Shown: positions 25,446 to 34,196, counted from the first letter of the stretch. The stretch is DNA of 64,000 bases from Akkermansiaceae bacterium UBA3385 (GCA_002358905.1 DEPT01000047.1:10340-74339), one strand, 5' to 3'. The notes: generated by a model not told the origin, from the letters alone. Made by a program: numbers and translations.

Positions 25446-27941
25446 TTAGCGGAACTTGAGTTCCTTCACCTTGGCAGCGAGGGCATCGAGTACCGCCTTG
25501 TGGGCGGCGTCCACCTCAGCGGCGGTGAGGGTCTTCTTCGCATCGCGGTACAGGAAGGTGTAAGTCATGGCCTTGCGGTCGGCGGCGAGCTTTTCGCCGG
25601 TCGGGTCGCAGAACACATCCTTAAGTGCGCAGGAAACCAGCAGCTTCTGCTTGGCGCCTTCCACCACCTTCATGATATCGGCATGGCGGGTAGCGGCGGG
25701 CACATCGAGGGAGGCATCGCGGCTGGAGCCGGGGAACTGGGGCAAATCCGCAGCCTTGAAGGGAGCGGTGGCCACCTGCTGCAGCTTGCGGAGGTCGAGC
25801 TCGGCGTAGTAGCACTCCATGGGCAGCCCCAGGGCGCGGCACTTGGCCAGGGAAAGACGGGCCACATAACCGCAGGCCTGGTTGTTGATGGCGATATCGG
25901 CACCCACGGCCGCGTTCTCGCGCTGCTGCTTGGCGGGGGTGATGGCAATGGCAGCCTTGGGCACGAGCGTGTCGAGCACAGCGCGGAGGTGCTCAAAATG
26001 AGCCTCACCCGGCTTGGTGCATGCCCAGCTGGCGGGAGCCAGCTTGCCGGCCATGAAGATGCCCAGCACCTCGGTCTCGATATCCTTACCCTTGCCACCG
26101 CCGGTGTTTCGGAACACGCGGCCACACTCGAAGAAACGCAGCACATCCATACCCTGGTTGATGTTGCGGGCAGCCACGGAGATGAGACCGGGAGCCAGCG
26201 AGGGACGCAGGGTGGAGTGGTCCTCGGAGATGGGCAGAGAAACACGGATGATGTCGCCATCCATCAGCGGCTTGATGGGCAGAGCATTCTCCACGCTGGC
26301 GATGGTGGGGTCGATGCTCTCGGCGGCAATGAGCTTGAAGGTCTGCACCTCCCAGAAACCGGCACCGGCCAGCTTGCGGGAAAGAGCCATGCGGTAATCG
26401 TGGGCGCGGTCATTGGCGCTCTCGGGCACGTAGATGGAGGTGGTGGTAGCGGGAATATTATCAATACCGTACACACGCACGATTTCCTCCAGTAGGTCGC
26501 AGCTGCGCTTCAGGTCCAGACGCCAGGGCGGGCAATCCCAGGTACCCTTCACGTCCACGTCCTTCAGGCCCAGATTGCGGAGAATGCGGGCACCCTCCAT
26601 GTGAGGCAGCGTGCCGTTGGTCATCACGTCGAGTTCCTTCCAGTCCAGCTTCACCTGGTCCAGGGCGTAGTAAATCTTGGCATCGGTACCCTGCTCCAGC
26701 ACCGTGGCGCTGGTGGCAAGCTCCTCGGCCACCAGGCAGGGAGCCTGTCCACCCACCATCACCGGCTCAGCGGTGCCGCCGCAGCACTCCAGAATCAGCT
26801 GCGTGGCGCGGGCTGCAGCGCGAAGCACATTCCAGGGGGAGGTGCCGCGCTCGAAGCGGTAGGAAGAATCAGAACCCAGAGCCAGGCGGCGGCTGGTGAA
26901 GCGGATACTGCTGCGCAGGAACCAGGCGGATTCGAGGATGATATCGGTGGTAGCCTCCGTCACGCCGGAGTCCAGGCCACCCATCACACCACCCAGAGCC
27001 AGAGCGGCACCGCTGGCATCGGAGATGACCACATCATCACTCTTCAGCGTATACTGCTCATTCATGAGGCTGGTGAACTGCTCACCCTCGGCAGCGCGGC
27101 GGATATTCAGGCCACCGGTAATCTTGCTGGCATCGAATGCGTGCAGCGGGTGCCCCAGCTCGAAGAGGCAGTAGTTGGTGATATCCACCACATTGTTGAT
27201 GGGGCGCAGACCGATAGCCACCAGGCGGTTGGCCAGCCACTCGGGAGAGGGGCCGATTTTCACGCCGGAAATACGGGTGGCGGTGTAGAGCGGGCAGAGC
27301 TCCGGAGCGGAAAGGGTGATGAAATCACCCGCAGCCTTGGTCTCAGCAGCTGCTGTGGGGGCAGCGGCGGGGTCTTCCTTCAGACTGCGGCCGGTGATGC
27401 CGGCCAGCTCGCGGGCCATACCCCAGTGACTCAGCAGGTCGGGGCGGTTCGGGGTAATCTCCAGCTCGAAGATGGTGTCCGTCTCCACGAAGGTACACAC
27501 CGGAGTACCGATAACATAATCCTGCGGAAGAATCCAGAGGCCGTGCTCCTTATCCGGAAGGCCCAGCTCGGAAGCTGAGCAAAGCATGCCGCGGCTTTCC
27601 ACGCCGCGCAGCTTGCCGTCCTTAATCTCCCAGCCGCCGGGCAGCACCGCACCGGGCAGAGCGCAGGGAACCTTATCGCCCACTTTGTAGTTCTGGGCAC
27701 CGCACACAATCTGGCGCAGGGAACCCTCGCCGGCATCGACCATGCACACATTGAGATGGTCGCTGCCCTCCACGGGGGTCTTCTCCATGACCTGGGCCAC
27801 CACCACAAGATCGGTGGTCACGCCGCGCTCCTGGATACCCTCCACCTCGATACCGGCGAAGGTGAGCATATCGGCCATCTCCTGAGTGCCGAGGCCCTCG
27901 AGGTCAATATAGCTGGAAAGCCAATTCAGTGAAACATTCAT
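25446..27941 (-). CDS. pheT: Phenylalanine-tRNA ligase beta subunit
   Basis: 831 residues, the usual bacterial length. In order: N-terminal tRNA-binding (EMAP-like) region with VCGAQNYKVGDKVPCALPGAVLPGG, the B3/B4 editing region with ITPNRPDLLSHWGMARELAG and GHPLHAFD, the B5 domain, the catalytic-like core FRNTGG to the FDX-ACB tRNA-anticodon domain at the C-terminus (FPGSSRDASLDVP, TYTFLYRDAKKTLTAAEVDAAH). It forms the alpha2-beta2 enzyme with PheS, encoded 25 nt upstream. Confidence 0.97.
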   Translation of the reverse strand: MNVSLNWLSSYIDLEGLGTQEMADMLTFAGIEVEGIQERGVTTDLVVVAQVMEKTPVEGSDHLNVCMVDAGEGSLRQIVCGAQNYKVGDKVPCALPGAVLPGGWEIKDGKLRGVESRGMLCSASELGLPDKEHGLWILPQDYVIGTPVCTFVETDTIFELEITPNRPDLLSHWGMARELAGITGRSLKEDPAAAPTAAAETKAAGDFITLSAPELCPLYTATRISGVKIGPSPEWLANRLVAIGLRPINNVVDITNYCLFELGHPLHAFDASKITGGLNIRRAAEGEQFTSLMNEQYTLKSDDVVISDASGAALALGGVMGGLDSGVTEATTDIILESAWFLRSSIRFTSRRLALGSDSSYRFERGTSPWNVLRAAARATQLILECCGGTAEPVMVGGQAPCLVAEELATSATVLEQGTDAKIYYALDQVKLDWKELDVMTNGTLPHMEGARILRNLGLKDVDVKGTWDCPPWRLDLKRSCDLLEEIVRVYGIDNIPATTTSIYVPESANDRAHDYRMALSRKLAGAGFWEVQTFKLIAAESIDPTIASVENALPIKPLMDGDIIRVSLPISEDHSTLRPSLAPGLISVAARNINQGMDVLRFFECGRVFRNTGGGKGKDIETEVLGIFMAGKLAPASWACTKPGEAHFEHLRAVLDTLVPKAAIAITPAKQQRENAAVGADIAINNQACGYVARLSLAKCRALGLPMECYYAELDLRKLQQVATAPFKAADLPQFPGSSRDASLDVPAATRHADIMKVVEGAKQKLLVSCALKDVFCDPTGEKLAADRKAMTYTFLYRDAKKTLTAAEVDAAHKAVLDALAAKVKELKFR

Positions 27942-27966
27942 GATATGGTAAGAAAAGAGTTAGATT

Positions 27967-28977
27967 TTATTGGAACTGAGCAAGGAAGCGGGCATCGTTC
28001 TCGATGAGGAGGCGGATATCGCGGATACCCCAGCGAATCATGGCCAGACGCTCCAGACCGATACCGAAGGCGAAGCCCGTGCAGCCGGCATACAGATTCT
28101 TACCGGTGGCCTTGTCGATATTCTCGAACACGGCGGGATTCACCATGCCGCAACCGGCAATCTCAATCCAGCGCGGAGCCTGACCCGCAGCCTGCAGCAG
28201 CACGTCAATCTCAAAGCTCGGCTCCGTGAACGGGAAGAAGTGCGGACGGAAACGCACCGCTGTCTCCTCGCCGAAGAGCGCCTTCAGGAAATACTCCAGC
28301 GTACCCTTCAGGTCACCCACGCTCACTTCCTTGGCCACATACAGACCCTCAATCTGGTTGAAGGCGGAAAGGTGGGTGGCATCGATGGCATCGCGGCGGA
28401 AAGCAGAACCGGGGCAGATGATGCGGATGGGCGGGCAGTCCTTCTCCATCACGCGGGCCTGCACGGTGCTGGTCTGCGTGCGCAGCAGCTTGCCGCTGTC
28501 GAAGTAGAAGGTATCCTTCTCATTGCGGGCGGGGTGGTCATCCGGGGTGTTCAGGGCATCGAAGCAGTGCCACTCGTCCTCAATCTCGGGACCATCGGCC
28601 AGGGTGAAGCCCATGCGGCGCAGCACGCGTACAGCTTCATCGCGCACAATGGAGATGGGGTGCAGACCACCGGCGGGCAGCGTGGCACCCGGCATGGTAA
28701 AGTCCACACCAGCCACAGCGGCGGCATCCAGTTCCTGCTGCAGGGCGGCCTTGCGGTCCTCCAGAGCGGCGGTGATGATGGCGCGGGCTTCATTCAGAAG
28801 AGCACCCACGGCGGGCTTGTCTTCCTTGGGCACATCGCGCATGCCCTGCTGCACCTGGGTAAGAGTACCCTTCTTGCCCAGAATACCCACACGGGCATCC
28901 TCCAGGGCCTTCATGTCGGCAATGCCGGCAATGCGGGCCAGGGCTTCTGCTTGTACGCTAGCAATCTGATTTTTCAT
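27967..28977 (-). CDS. pheS: Phenylalanine-tRNA ligase alpha subunit
   Basis: 336 residues from the ATG at 28977; an upstream in-frame ATG (29022) overlaps the promoter. N-terminal coiled coil (about 1 to 85) contacting tRNA, then the class II core: motif 1 (GGLHPISIVRDEAVRVLRRMGF), motif 2 (RTQTSTVQARVME ... GSAFRRDAIDATH), and motif 3 (GFAFGIGLERLAMIRWGI). The FTEPSFEIDV phenylalanine-pocket block is present. Confidence 0.97.
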   Translation of the reverse strand: MKNQIASVQAEALARIAGIADMKALEDARVGILGKKGTLTQVQQGMRDVPKEDKPAVGALLNEARAIITAALEDRKAALQQELDAAAVAGVDFTMPGATLPAGGLHPISIVRDEAVRVLRRMGFTLADGPEIEDEWHCFDALNTPDDHPARNEKDTFYFDSGKLLRTQTSTVQARVMEKDCPPIRIICPGSAFRRDAIDATHLSAFNQIEGLYVAKEVSVGDLKGTLEYFLKALFGEETAVRFRPHFFPFTEPSFEIDVLLQAAGQAPRWIEIAGCGMVNPAVFENIDKATGKNLYAGCTGFAFGIGLERLAMIRWGIRDIRLLIENDARFLAQFQ

Positions 28978-28990
28978 AAGTTCGCAGGAG

Positions 28991-29018
28991 ACTATACGCG
29001 CGTAGGCGCGATTGTCAA
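28991..29018 (-). promoter_or_regulatory. Promoter of pheST
   Basis: Minus strand TTGACA (29013-29018), 16-bp spacer, TATAGT (28991-28996). Transcription would start about 7 nt before the ATG; no pheM-like attenuator peptide is visible. Confidence 0.7.
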
Positions 29019-29069
29019 GCATTATGCTGTCTGCAGCGTGTCAACACCGCCACGCTCCTGCTAGGGCAC

Positions 29070-29105
29070 AAAAAAAGCCTCCCGGCTCATACGAGCGGAA
29101 GCTTT
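29070..29105 (-). terminator. Terminator of the small peptide gene
   Basis: Hairpin AAAGCTTCC..GCTC / GAGCCGGGAGGCTTT on the minus strand with a small bulge, followed by TTTTTTT-type tail (29071-29076 are all A on plus). Confidence 0.75.
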
Positions 29106-29179
29106 CGCAAAAACAGCTGGAAAATTCATTCCAGCAACCTCCCCGGACCTTATATGAGGAGGCACATCACCAGCCCTGT

Positions 29180-29290
29180 TCAAATACCAAACTCAGGAGT
29201 CGGGGGCAGCGTATTCTCCGGGGTCGGAGGCAGCGTGTTACCTGTAGCGGTAAGAGCAGCAAGGCCGAGTACAATAGCGATAGTCTTCAT
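29180..29290 (-). CDS. 36-residue secreted peptide with duplicated TLPPTPE motif
   Basis: Begins ATG at 29290, ends TGA at 29180. The first about 16 residues (MKTIAIVLGLAALTAT) look like a short signal peptide; the rest is two tandem 7-residue units N-TLPPTPE followed by FGI. Support for a real gene: a purine-rich Shine-Dalgarno tract (AAAGGAAAGAAG) just upstream, a strong promoter at 29342-29369 (minus), and a terminator at 29070-29105. The family is unknown to me. It could alternatively be a leader peptide or an sRNA with incidental coding. Confidence 0.7.
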   Translation of the reverse strand: MKTIAIVLGLAALTATGNTLPPTPENTLPPTPEFGI

Positions 29291-29341
29291 CTGTTTCTTC
29301 TTTCCTTTTCTGTTTCCCTGCCGGCGAAAACCGGCGGCGGC

Positions 29342-29369
29342 ATTCTACTATTTTTCTCCCAGAAGTCAA
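29342..29369 (-). promoter_or_regulatory. Promoter of the small peptide gene
   Basis: Minus strand TTGACT (29364-29369), 16-bp spacer, TAGAAT (29342-29347). The leader of about 45 nt contains a GCCGG/CCGGC hairpin (29320-29335). Confidence 0.65.
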
Positions 29370-29486
29370 CCCCAAAATCAAGAAATTCTTTTTTTTACAA
29401 AAAAAATGAAAGTTTTATCCCCAAATTCGAGTACGCGCTCGCGAGAAAAGCAATTCAGCTTTATTTTACACATGTAAACAATATGC

Positions 29487-29515
29487 TTGTAAGACAGCAA
29501 ACAACATGATAGTAT
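29487..29515 (+). promoter_or_regulatory. Promoter of the 29524 gene, leaderless
   Basis: TTGTAA (29487-29492), 17-bp spacer, TAGTAT (29510-29515); the ATG at 29524 is 8 nt after the -10 box. Confidence 0.6.
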
Positions 29516-29523
29516 ACGGGCGT

Positions 29524-30558
29524 ATGAACAAACTTTTCCAATATGCACTGGCCGGTTTCCTGCTTCTGGCTCCGGTTGGCATGGCTGTGCAACTCAGCGA
29601 CCTTTCCCCCTCTCTTGACAGACAGGCGGCAGATGACAATCTGACCAAGGACTATGCGTACCGCGTATTAAGTGACCTGAGCGTACGCCGCATCTGGAAC
29701 CTGGACGACAACCGCAAACTCACCATTGATTTCGATGGCAAAACCGGGGCGCTCATCTGCATTGTGGTGGATTACCGCCGCGCGGTAAGCATGGAGGAAG
29801 CCGACAAGGACGCAGCCGATATCGGCAAATTCGAGGAAGCCTCCTGGAGAAAGTTCTCTGCAGATAAAGCTGCAAAATACTACATGGGGCGGGCTCGTGC
29901 CATGAAATTCGATGAGGGCTATATGTTCGAGGAACTCAGCGCTGCCAATAAGTGCATGCGCCTGACATTCTACCCGAAAGCCCCCAAGGAAAATCGCCGC
30001 CACATCTCCGAAGGGAGCACCGCCAATGGTTCTTCTGCCATGGGTAACACACTCAGCGGCAGTGCTGTCAAGAAGCTGCTGGAAGATGAGGAGCGCCGAC
30101 TTTACACTGCCAACAAGACCGATAAGACAGAAAAACCGAAACCTGTCAAGAAGAAGATTGAGGAGCCTGTTGTAGAAGAAGAGCCCGAGGTTCTTGATGA
30201 ACCGGAAGAGGAAATTATCGAAGAAGTCGTGGAAGAGCCCAAGGAAACCGGTAAGGTTGTTGAGGCTCCCATCAAGGTCAAGCCCATTAAGACAGTCAAG
30301 AAGAAGGGCGACCGTGAAAGCGATATTGCCAAGCTGCTGGCTAAGCTGGGGCTTGATAAACTGGATACTATCCACTGGATTATCGGCGGTGTCGGCCTGG
30401 TCATCCTCATTACCGTCATCAGCGCGGTTGGCCGCAGCAACGAACGCCGCAAGCTGGAAAAACGGGCAGAGCGATTGCGCCAGAGCAAGGCAACAGTCCA
30501 GGCCTCTCTGCGCAGCAGCGCCCGCAAAGGTGACAAATCCAAGCTGAGGCTCAAGTAA
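29524..30558 (+). CDS. Envelope protein with signal peptide, acidic linker and C-terminal membrane helix
   Basis: 344 residues from ATG 29524 (an earlier ATG at 29506 precedes the -10 box). Signal peptide (LFQYALAGFLLLAPVGMA), an N-terminal alpha/beta domain (about 20 to 150), a Lys/Pro/Glu-rich linker (about 190 to 265, runs such as EEPVVEEEPEVLDEPEEEI), a membrane helix near residue 290 (IHWIIGGVGLVILITVISAVG) and a very basic cytoplasmic tail. This topology would span the periplasm with the folded domain outside. No family recognised. Monocistronic with its own terminator. Confidence 0.65.
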   Translation: MNKLFQYALAGFLLLAPVGMAVQLSDLSPSLDRQAADDNLTKDYAYRVLSDLSVRRIWNLDDNRKLTIDFDGKTGALICIVVDYRRAVSMEEADKDAADIGKFEEASWRKFSADKAAKYYMGRARAMKFDEGYMFEELSAANKCMRLTFYPKAPKENRRHISEGSTANGSSAMGNTLSGSAVKKLLEDEERRLYTANKTDKTEKPKPVKKKIEEPVVEEEPEVLDEPEEEIIEEVVEEPKETGKVVEAPIKVKPIKTVKKKGDRESDIAKLLAKLGLDKLDTIHWIIGGVGLVILITVISAVGRSNERRKLEKRAERLRQSKATVQASLRSSARKGDKSKLRLK

Positions 30559-30577
30559 CCCCTGAAATCACCCCTAA

Positions 30578-30609
30578 CATCCTGCATGGCAACATGCAGG
30601 ATGTTTTTT
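30578..30609 (+). terminator. Terminator of the 29524 gene
   Basis: 11-bp stem CATCCTGCATG/CATGCAGGATG with loop GCAA, then six T. Confidence 0.93.
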
Positions 30610-30686
30610 ATTTATCAAAAGTGGTATTTTTTCCTTTTCTTATACATGCATTCTGCTAAGATGAAAGCCTGGCATCCTTTTAACGC

Positions 30687-31055
30687 ATGAAGTATCTTTC
30701 ACTCATCATCATGATTTGTCTGCTGGGAAGCGCAGCACATGCAGCGCCTTCAAAAAAGAAAGGGGCCAGACAAGGCATCTCCATGTTCATGAAGCGGAGT
30801 AACAATATATACTCTCTGCATGAGGCCGCGGCCACCGGGAACGAGGACATTCTCAAAAAGCGACTAAGCGAACCCAGCATCAACATTAACCAACAGGATG
30901 AGTTCGGCAACACTCCGTTACACGTAGCCGCAGATGCTGGTAACAAAAATATCGTCAAACTCCTATTGAAGGCAGGCGCCAGCAAAAATGTACTGAACAA
31001 GGAAAACAAAACCGCAGAACAGTGTGCAGCAGCAAGTGTCCGCGCAATGTTCTGA
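30687..31055 (+). CDS. Exported ankyrin-repeat protein
   Basis: 122 residues. Signal peptide (LSLIIMICLLGSAAHA) followed by a short basic linker and about two ankyrin repeats: YSLHEAAATGNEDILKKRLSE and the canonical GNTPLHVAADAGNKNIVKLLLKAGA. Ankyrin repeats mediate protein binding. It lies 21 nt before the M60 peptidase gene, so the two are probably cotranscribed; the small periplasmic ankyrin protein could act as a partner or inhibitor of the protease, but this is only suggested by position. Confidence 0.82.
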   Translation: MKYLSLIIMICLLGSAAHAAPSKKKGARQGISMFMKRSNNIYSLHEAAATGNEDILKKRLSEPSININQQDEFGNTPLHVAADAGNKNIVKLLLKAGASKNVLNKENKTAEQCAAASVRAMF

Positions 31056-31076
31056 TTCCGCATCCGCCTTTCAATC

Positions 31077-33080
31077 ATGAATCCTTCGTTTACTTTCATT
31101 CTGGGGCTGTTGACCAGTTGGGCACTTCCGGCAACAGCCCAGATAACTCCTCCAGTCCCAGGAATGGCGCACCTGCTGTGCAGCACAGTAAAGGCCTCAA
31201 AAAACAAGGTAAAAAAGTTCCGCAGACTCAATGCAAACCAAGAGAAGCAAAACAAGGAAGCCACACAGCAGGAGGAGGACGAGCATTCTGACCGGGATGC
31301 GCTCCTGGGGAAACACCCCGTTCCTCAGTATACAGATTTCTCCCAACTGAACCGCTCCCCCAAACAACTCGAAAAGAATTATCGTCTGAGGGAATTCAAA
31401 GCCTATCTTCCGCTGGGCGAATTATGCAAAAAATACAAAACCGGCAATTACTCCAGTTTCGAGAACCCCACAGGCATTGCCTTTGAAGCCGGGGACAGCA
31501 TCACCATCCGCATGGCAGGCAAGCCCCGCACCAAGGTGGAGTTCATTGTCCATGACTTCCGGGAAAACGGCAAGCAGACCCGCTTCCCCCTCAACACCGG
31601 CAACAATAACTTTACCGTAAAACACGCAGGCCATGGTTATGTGAATTACCGTGATCCCTCCCCTGAAACAGCTCCGGCAATCAAGCTGCAGATTACAGGC
31701 GGATACATCAACGGTGTTTTCACCCGGCATGATGATGCCCGGGTGTGGCGATACTTATTGAAGAACGCGAAGAGCGAGATTTTTGACATCATTGGCGAGC
31801 GCACCCAGTGGATTCTGGATGTGAAAGCATTGCGAGCCAAATGCCCGGACAAGGGACCTGAACTGGTAGCGTTGTATGACCGCCAGATGCAACTGGAACA
31901 GCAGCTCTTGGGCTGGGACTGGGAGGGGATTCACCCCGGTAACCACATCATGGGCCGCGTCATGTGGCGGGGTTACATGCACGCCGATGGACTGGGCGGT
32001 GCCTTCCATTGCGATACTACCCCAGGCCTAGTGAATGTGGACCAAGTAAAGCAAAGCGGTGCCTGGGGTACCTCACACGAATTCGGACATGTAAACCAGA
32101 CCCGCCCCGGCATGAAATGGGAAGGAACAACCGAAGTCACGGTAAACCTTTTCTCTCAGCTCGTCAACATGGATTTCAATCCGAATGAAATCCGACTGGA
32201 ACACGAAAACTGCCCATCGTTGGAAAAATTCTGGATACGAGGGGGGCGTTTCGATTGTTATGTCAACAGCGCGCTCGTCAACCGGCAGCTCTGGCAGTTC
32301 CAGATAGGCCCGGACGATGGCGACCGGGAACCTGGCGAACGCCGCGGCGACCAGTTTGTAGCCCTCTGCCCCATGTGGCAGTTGTATCTCTACAACACAT
32401 TAGCCTGCGGGAACAAACTATTTTACCCTCTTATTTTCAAGGATGTGCGTGATACGGATGAATCACGGATGGCCAAAGGTGAACTCATCACCCGCTACAT
32501 GAAGCGTTGCTGCGATTCCGCCAAACTCGACCTTACAGACTTTTTCCTGGAGGTAGGCATGCTCGCCGTCATTAACCGATACATCGAGGACTACAGCTCT
32601 GCCTGGTTCACCATCACTGAAGAAATGTGCCAGGATGTGGTAAAGCATGCCCAGAAATACCCCAAGCCGGATTCTCCCGTTATCTTCTACATCAATGCCA
32701 ACAACGTGAACATCTACCGGGATAAACAGGATATTGCCCCCAGCCCCGATTTTTCTCCCGCTATCAACACGAGCGGGAACAAACGTTCATTCATCGTTCC
32801 GGCAGACCAGTGGGCAAACTCTGTTGCCTTTGAAGTATACGATAAATCCGGCACACTCATCCGAGTCTGCCTGCGTGGGTTAAACCAGAAAGACAATCAG
32901 TCTACCGAGGTCATTCTACCTCAGGAAGCCCAGATTGTCATGGCCGTGCAATGGGATGGACAACGTTACACCATGTACAAGGCATCCGGCCGGGGCATTG
33001 ACAGGAAGCCCGATTCCTGCACCGGCCCGGGGCAATACAAAGCCCCGGAAAACAAGAAAAAGAAGCGTAAGAAAAAATAA
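31077..33080 (+). CDS. Exported M60-family (enhancin-like) zinc metallopeptidase
   Basis: 667 residues. Signal peptide (PSFTFILGLLTSWALPATAQ). The catalytic motif is H334-E335-F-G-H338 with VNQ following, then the downstream GTTEVTVNLFSQ Glu of the M60 gluzincin motif. N-terminal 80 residues are basic linker; residues about 110 to 230 form a beta-rich domain (AFEAGDSITIRMAGKP). The C-terminal about 130 residues are a beta domain ending in a Lys/Arg-rich tail. In Akkermansia, M60-like enzymes such as AM0627 cleave O-glycosylated mucin; the same role is likely here. It lacks a recognisable CBM32 of the type seen in some relatives. Confidence 0.88.
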   Translation: MNPSFTFILGLLTSWALPATAQITPPVPGMAHLLCSTVKASKNKVKKFRRLNANQEKQNKEATQQEEDEHSDRDALLGKHPVPQYTDFSQLNRSPKQLEKNYRLREFKAYLPLGELCKKYKTGNYSSFENPTGIAFEAGDSITIRMAGKPRTKVEFIVHDFRENGKQTRFPLNTGNNNFTVKHAGHGYVNYRDPSPETAPAIKLQITGGYINGVFTRHDDARVWRYLLKNAKSEIFDIIGERTQWILDVKALRAKCPDKGPELVALYDRQMQLEQQLLGWDWEGIHPGNHIMGRVMWRGYMHADGLGGAFHCDTTPGLVNVDQVKQSGAWGTSHEFGHVNQTRPGMKWEGTTEVTVNLFSQLVNMDFNPNEIRLEHENCPSLEKFWIRGGRFDCYVNSALVNRQLWQFQIGPDDGDREPGERRGDQFVALCPMWQLYLYNTLACGNKLFYPLIFKDVRDTDESRMAKGELITRYMKRCCDSAKLDLTDFFLEVGMLAVINRYIEDYSSAWFTITEEMCQDVVKHAQKYPKPDSPVIFYINANNVNIYRDKQDIAPSPDFSPAINTSGNKRSFIVPADQWANSVAFEVYDKSGTLIRVCLRGLNQKDNQSTEVILPQEAQIVMAVQWDGQRYTMYKASGRGIDRKPDSCTGPGQYKAPENKKKKRKKK

Positions 33081-33094
33081 GCCACAATCCGCGC

Positions 33095-33124
33095 TTTCCT
33101 TTTCATCCCGGTTTGTGTTAGTAT
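33095..33124 (+). promoter_or_regulatory. Weak promoter candidate before the NUDIX-like gene
   Basis: TTTCCT (33095-33100), 18-bp spacer, TAGTAT (33119-33124); ATG at 33131 is 6 nt later. The -35 match is poor. Confidence 0.35.
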
Positions 33125-33130
33125 ACCTCC

Positions 33131-33739
33131 ATGTCACGCTACAATGGAGAACAGGTACTGGTCGTTCCGCGCGAAGCCTTTGAGGCTGTAGGCGCATTCA
33201 ACGGAGTGAAGCTTAATCCGCAGGACTACCTGACAGCATTCCTCCAGCCCGGCGTGGCTCGCTACATGGACCGCGAACTGGCAGAGCAAAGCCCGCAGTT
33301 CAAGCAGCTCATCACCTATGCTATCTTCTGCCACCAGGGGCGAATCCTGGCCTATGCCCGCACCTCCAAGGGCGGCGAATCCCGCCTTCACAACAAGATG
33401 TCCCTCGGCATCGGCGGCCATATCAATCCCATCGATGGTCTGACCGACTCCATCTCCACCTACCTCGCCGGCATGGAGCGAGAAATACGTGAGGAAATCA
33501 CGTTCACCGGCTCCGCCACCCAGGAGCTCTTCGCCATCATCAACGATGACACCAACGAAGTAGGCTCCGTGCACCTCGGCTTCGTGCACCGCTTCGAGCT
33601 GCAGGATGACCAGGTAGCCCCCAATGAAAAGGCCCTGGCCGACCTCGCCTTCCGCTCCCTCGATGAGCTCGCCGGCCCGCTCTACGAGCGTCTCGAAACC
33701 TGGTCCGCCATCTGCGTGGATGCACTCAAGGCCAACTGA
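33131..33739 (+). CDS. NUDIX-hydrolase-like protein
   Basis: 202 residues, soluble. The region SLGIGGHINPID ... YLAGMEREIREEITFTG matches a NUDIX box G-x5-E-x7-REUxEE-x-U with about eight extra residues between GGH and the first Glu; the REIREEI core holds the metal-binding Glu. The family hydrolyses nucleoside diphosphates linked to other groups. N-terminal 60 residues (QVLVVPREAFEAVGAF) form an additional domain. Substrate unknown. Single gene followed by a terminator. Confidence 0.82.
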   Translation: MSRYNGEQVLVVPREAFEAVGAFNGVKLNPQDYLTAFLQPGVARYMDRELAEQSPQFKQLITYAIFCHQGRILAYARTSKGGESRLHNKMSLGIGGHINPIDGLTDSISTYLAGMEREIREEITFTGSATQELFAIINDDTNEVGSVHLGFVHRFELQDDQVAPNEKALADLAFRSLDELAGPLYERLETWSAICVDALKAN

Positions 33740-33766
33740 CCTGCCCGGTACACTTTCATACACCCT

Positions 33767-33798
33767 ACCCGCTCCTGCCATAGGAGCGGGTTTTATTT
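33767..33798 (+). terminator. Terminator of the NUDIX-like gene
   Basis: Stem ACCCGCTCCT/AGGAGCGGGT with a 5-nt loop, then TTTATTTT. It overlaps the 3' end of the converging small gene. Confidence 0.85.
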
Positions 33799-34107
33799 TG
33801 CCCGCAACTCGCCCCAGGCAGGCATGCCGCGCTGAATCCAGGTATCATAATCCAGCGCCATATTGCAGTAGTCCAGCCCCAGGACCGCCAGCACACCCAG
33901 CAGGGAAAGCACCAGCACTGCCACCCGGCATCTCTGCCGCGGCACAGCTGTCAGCACACCGCACGCAAGGAAGAGGCAGAGGTTCTTTCTGAAGTCATCC
34001 CCGTGGTTGCAGGGGTAGCGCAGGCACAGCATGAGCAGCATCTCCGACCACGCCAGCGCGCAAATGCAGAAATTTGCCATTTTCCATGTAAAATACTTAG
34101 TTTTCAT
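33793..34107 (-). CDS. Small membrane protein, unknown function
   Basis: 104 residues from the ATG at 34107. Three probable hydrophobic segments (NFCICALAWSEMLLMLCL, NLCLFLACGVLTAV, VAVLVLSLLGVLAVLGL) and a C-terminal soluble end NMALDYDTWIQRGMPAWGEL. Cys-rich membrane segments. No family recognised. It is divergent from mraZ, with its own promoter at 34124-34152; its 3' end overlaps the NUDIX gene terminator. Confidence 0.6.
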   Translation of the reverse strand: MKTKYFTWKMANFCICALAWSEMLLMLCLRYPCNHGDDFRKNLCLFLACGVLTAVPRQRCRVAVLVLSLLGVLAVLGLDYCNMALDYDTWIQRGMPAWGELRAK

Positions 34108-34123
34108 GCCCTGCACCGCTAAA

Positions 34124-34152
34124 ATCCTACACAGACAGGTGATAATAGTCAA
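34124..34152 (-). promoter_or_regulatory. Promoter of the 34107 membrane protein gene
   Basis: Minus strand TTGACT (34147-34152), 17-bp spacer, TAGGAT (34124-34129). Confidence 0.6.
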
Positions 34153-34178
34153 GCTTTTCTGCGACAAAATCAAATTCG

Positions 34179-34196
34179 GTACACTCCGGTACACCC
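34179..34196 (-). promoter_or_regulatory. Upstream inverted copy of the MraZ-type repeat
   Basis: GGTACAC at 34179-34185 and again at 34189-34195, 10 bp apart; read on the minus strand it is GTGTACC-N3-GTGTACC, the same spelling and period as the repeats at the mraZ promoter. Confidence 0.5.

Noticed and set aside
21704..26495. Plus-strand frames of 553 and 399 residues
   Set aside because: Antisense to the ABC transporter and pheT; the second begins in the 33-bp repeat and shows no protein family.
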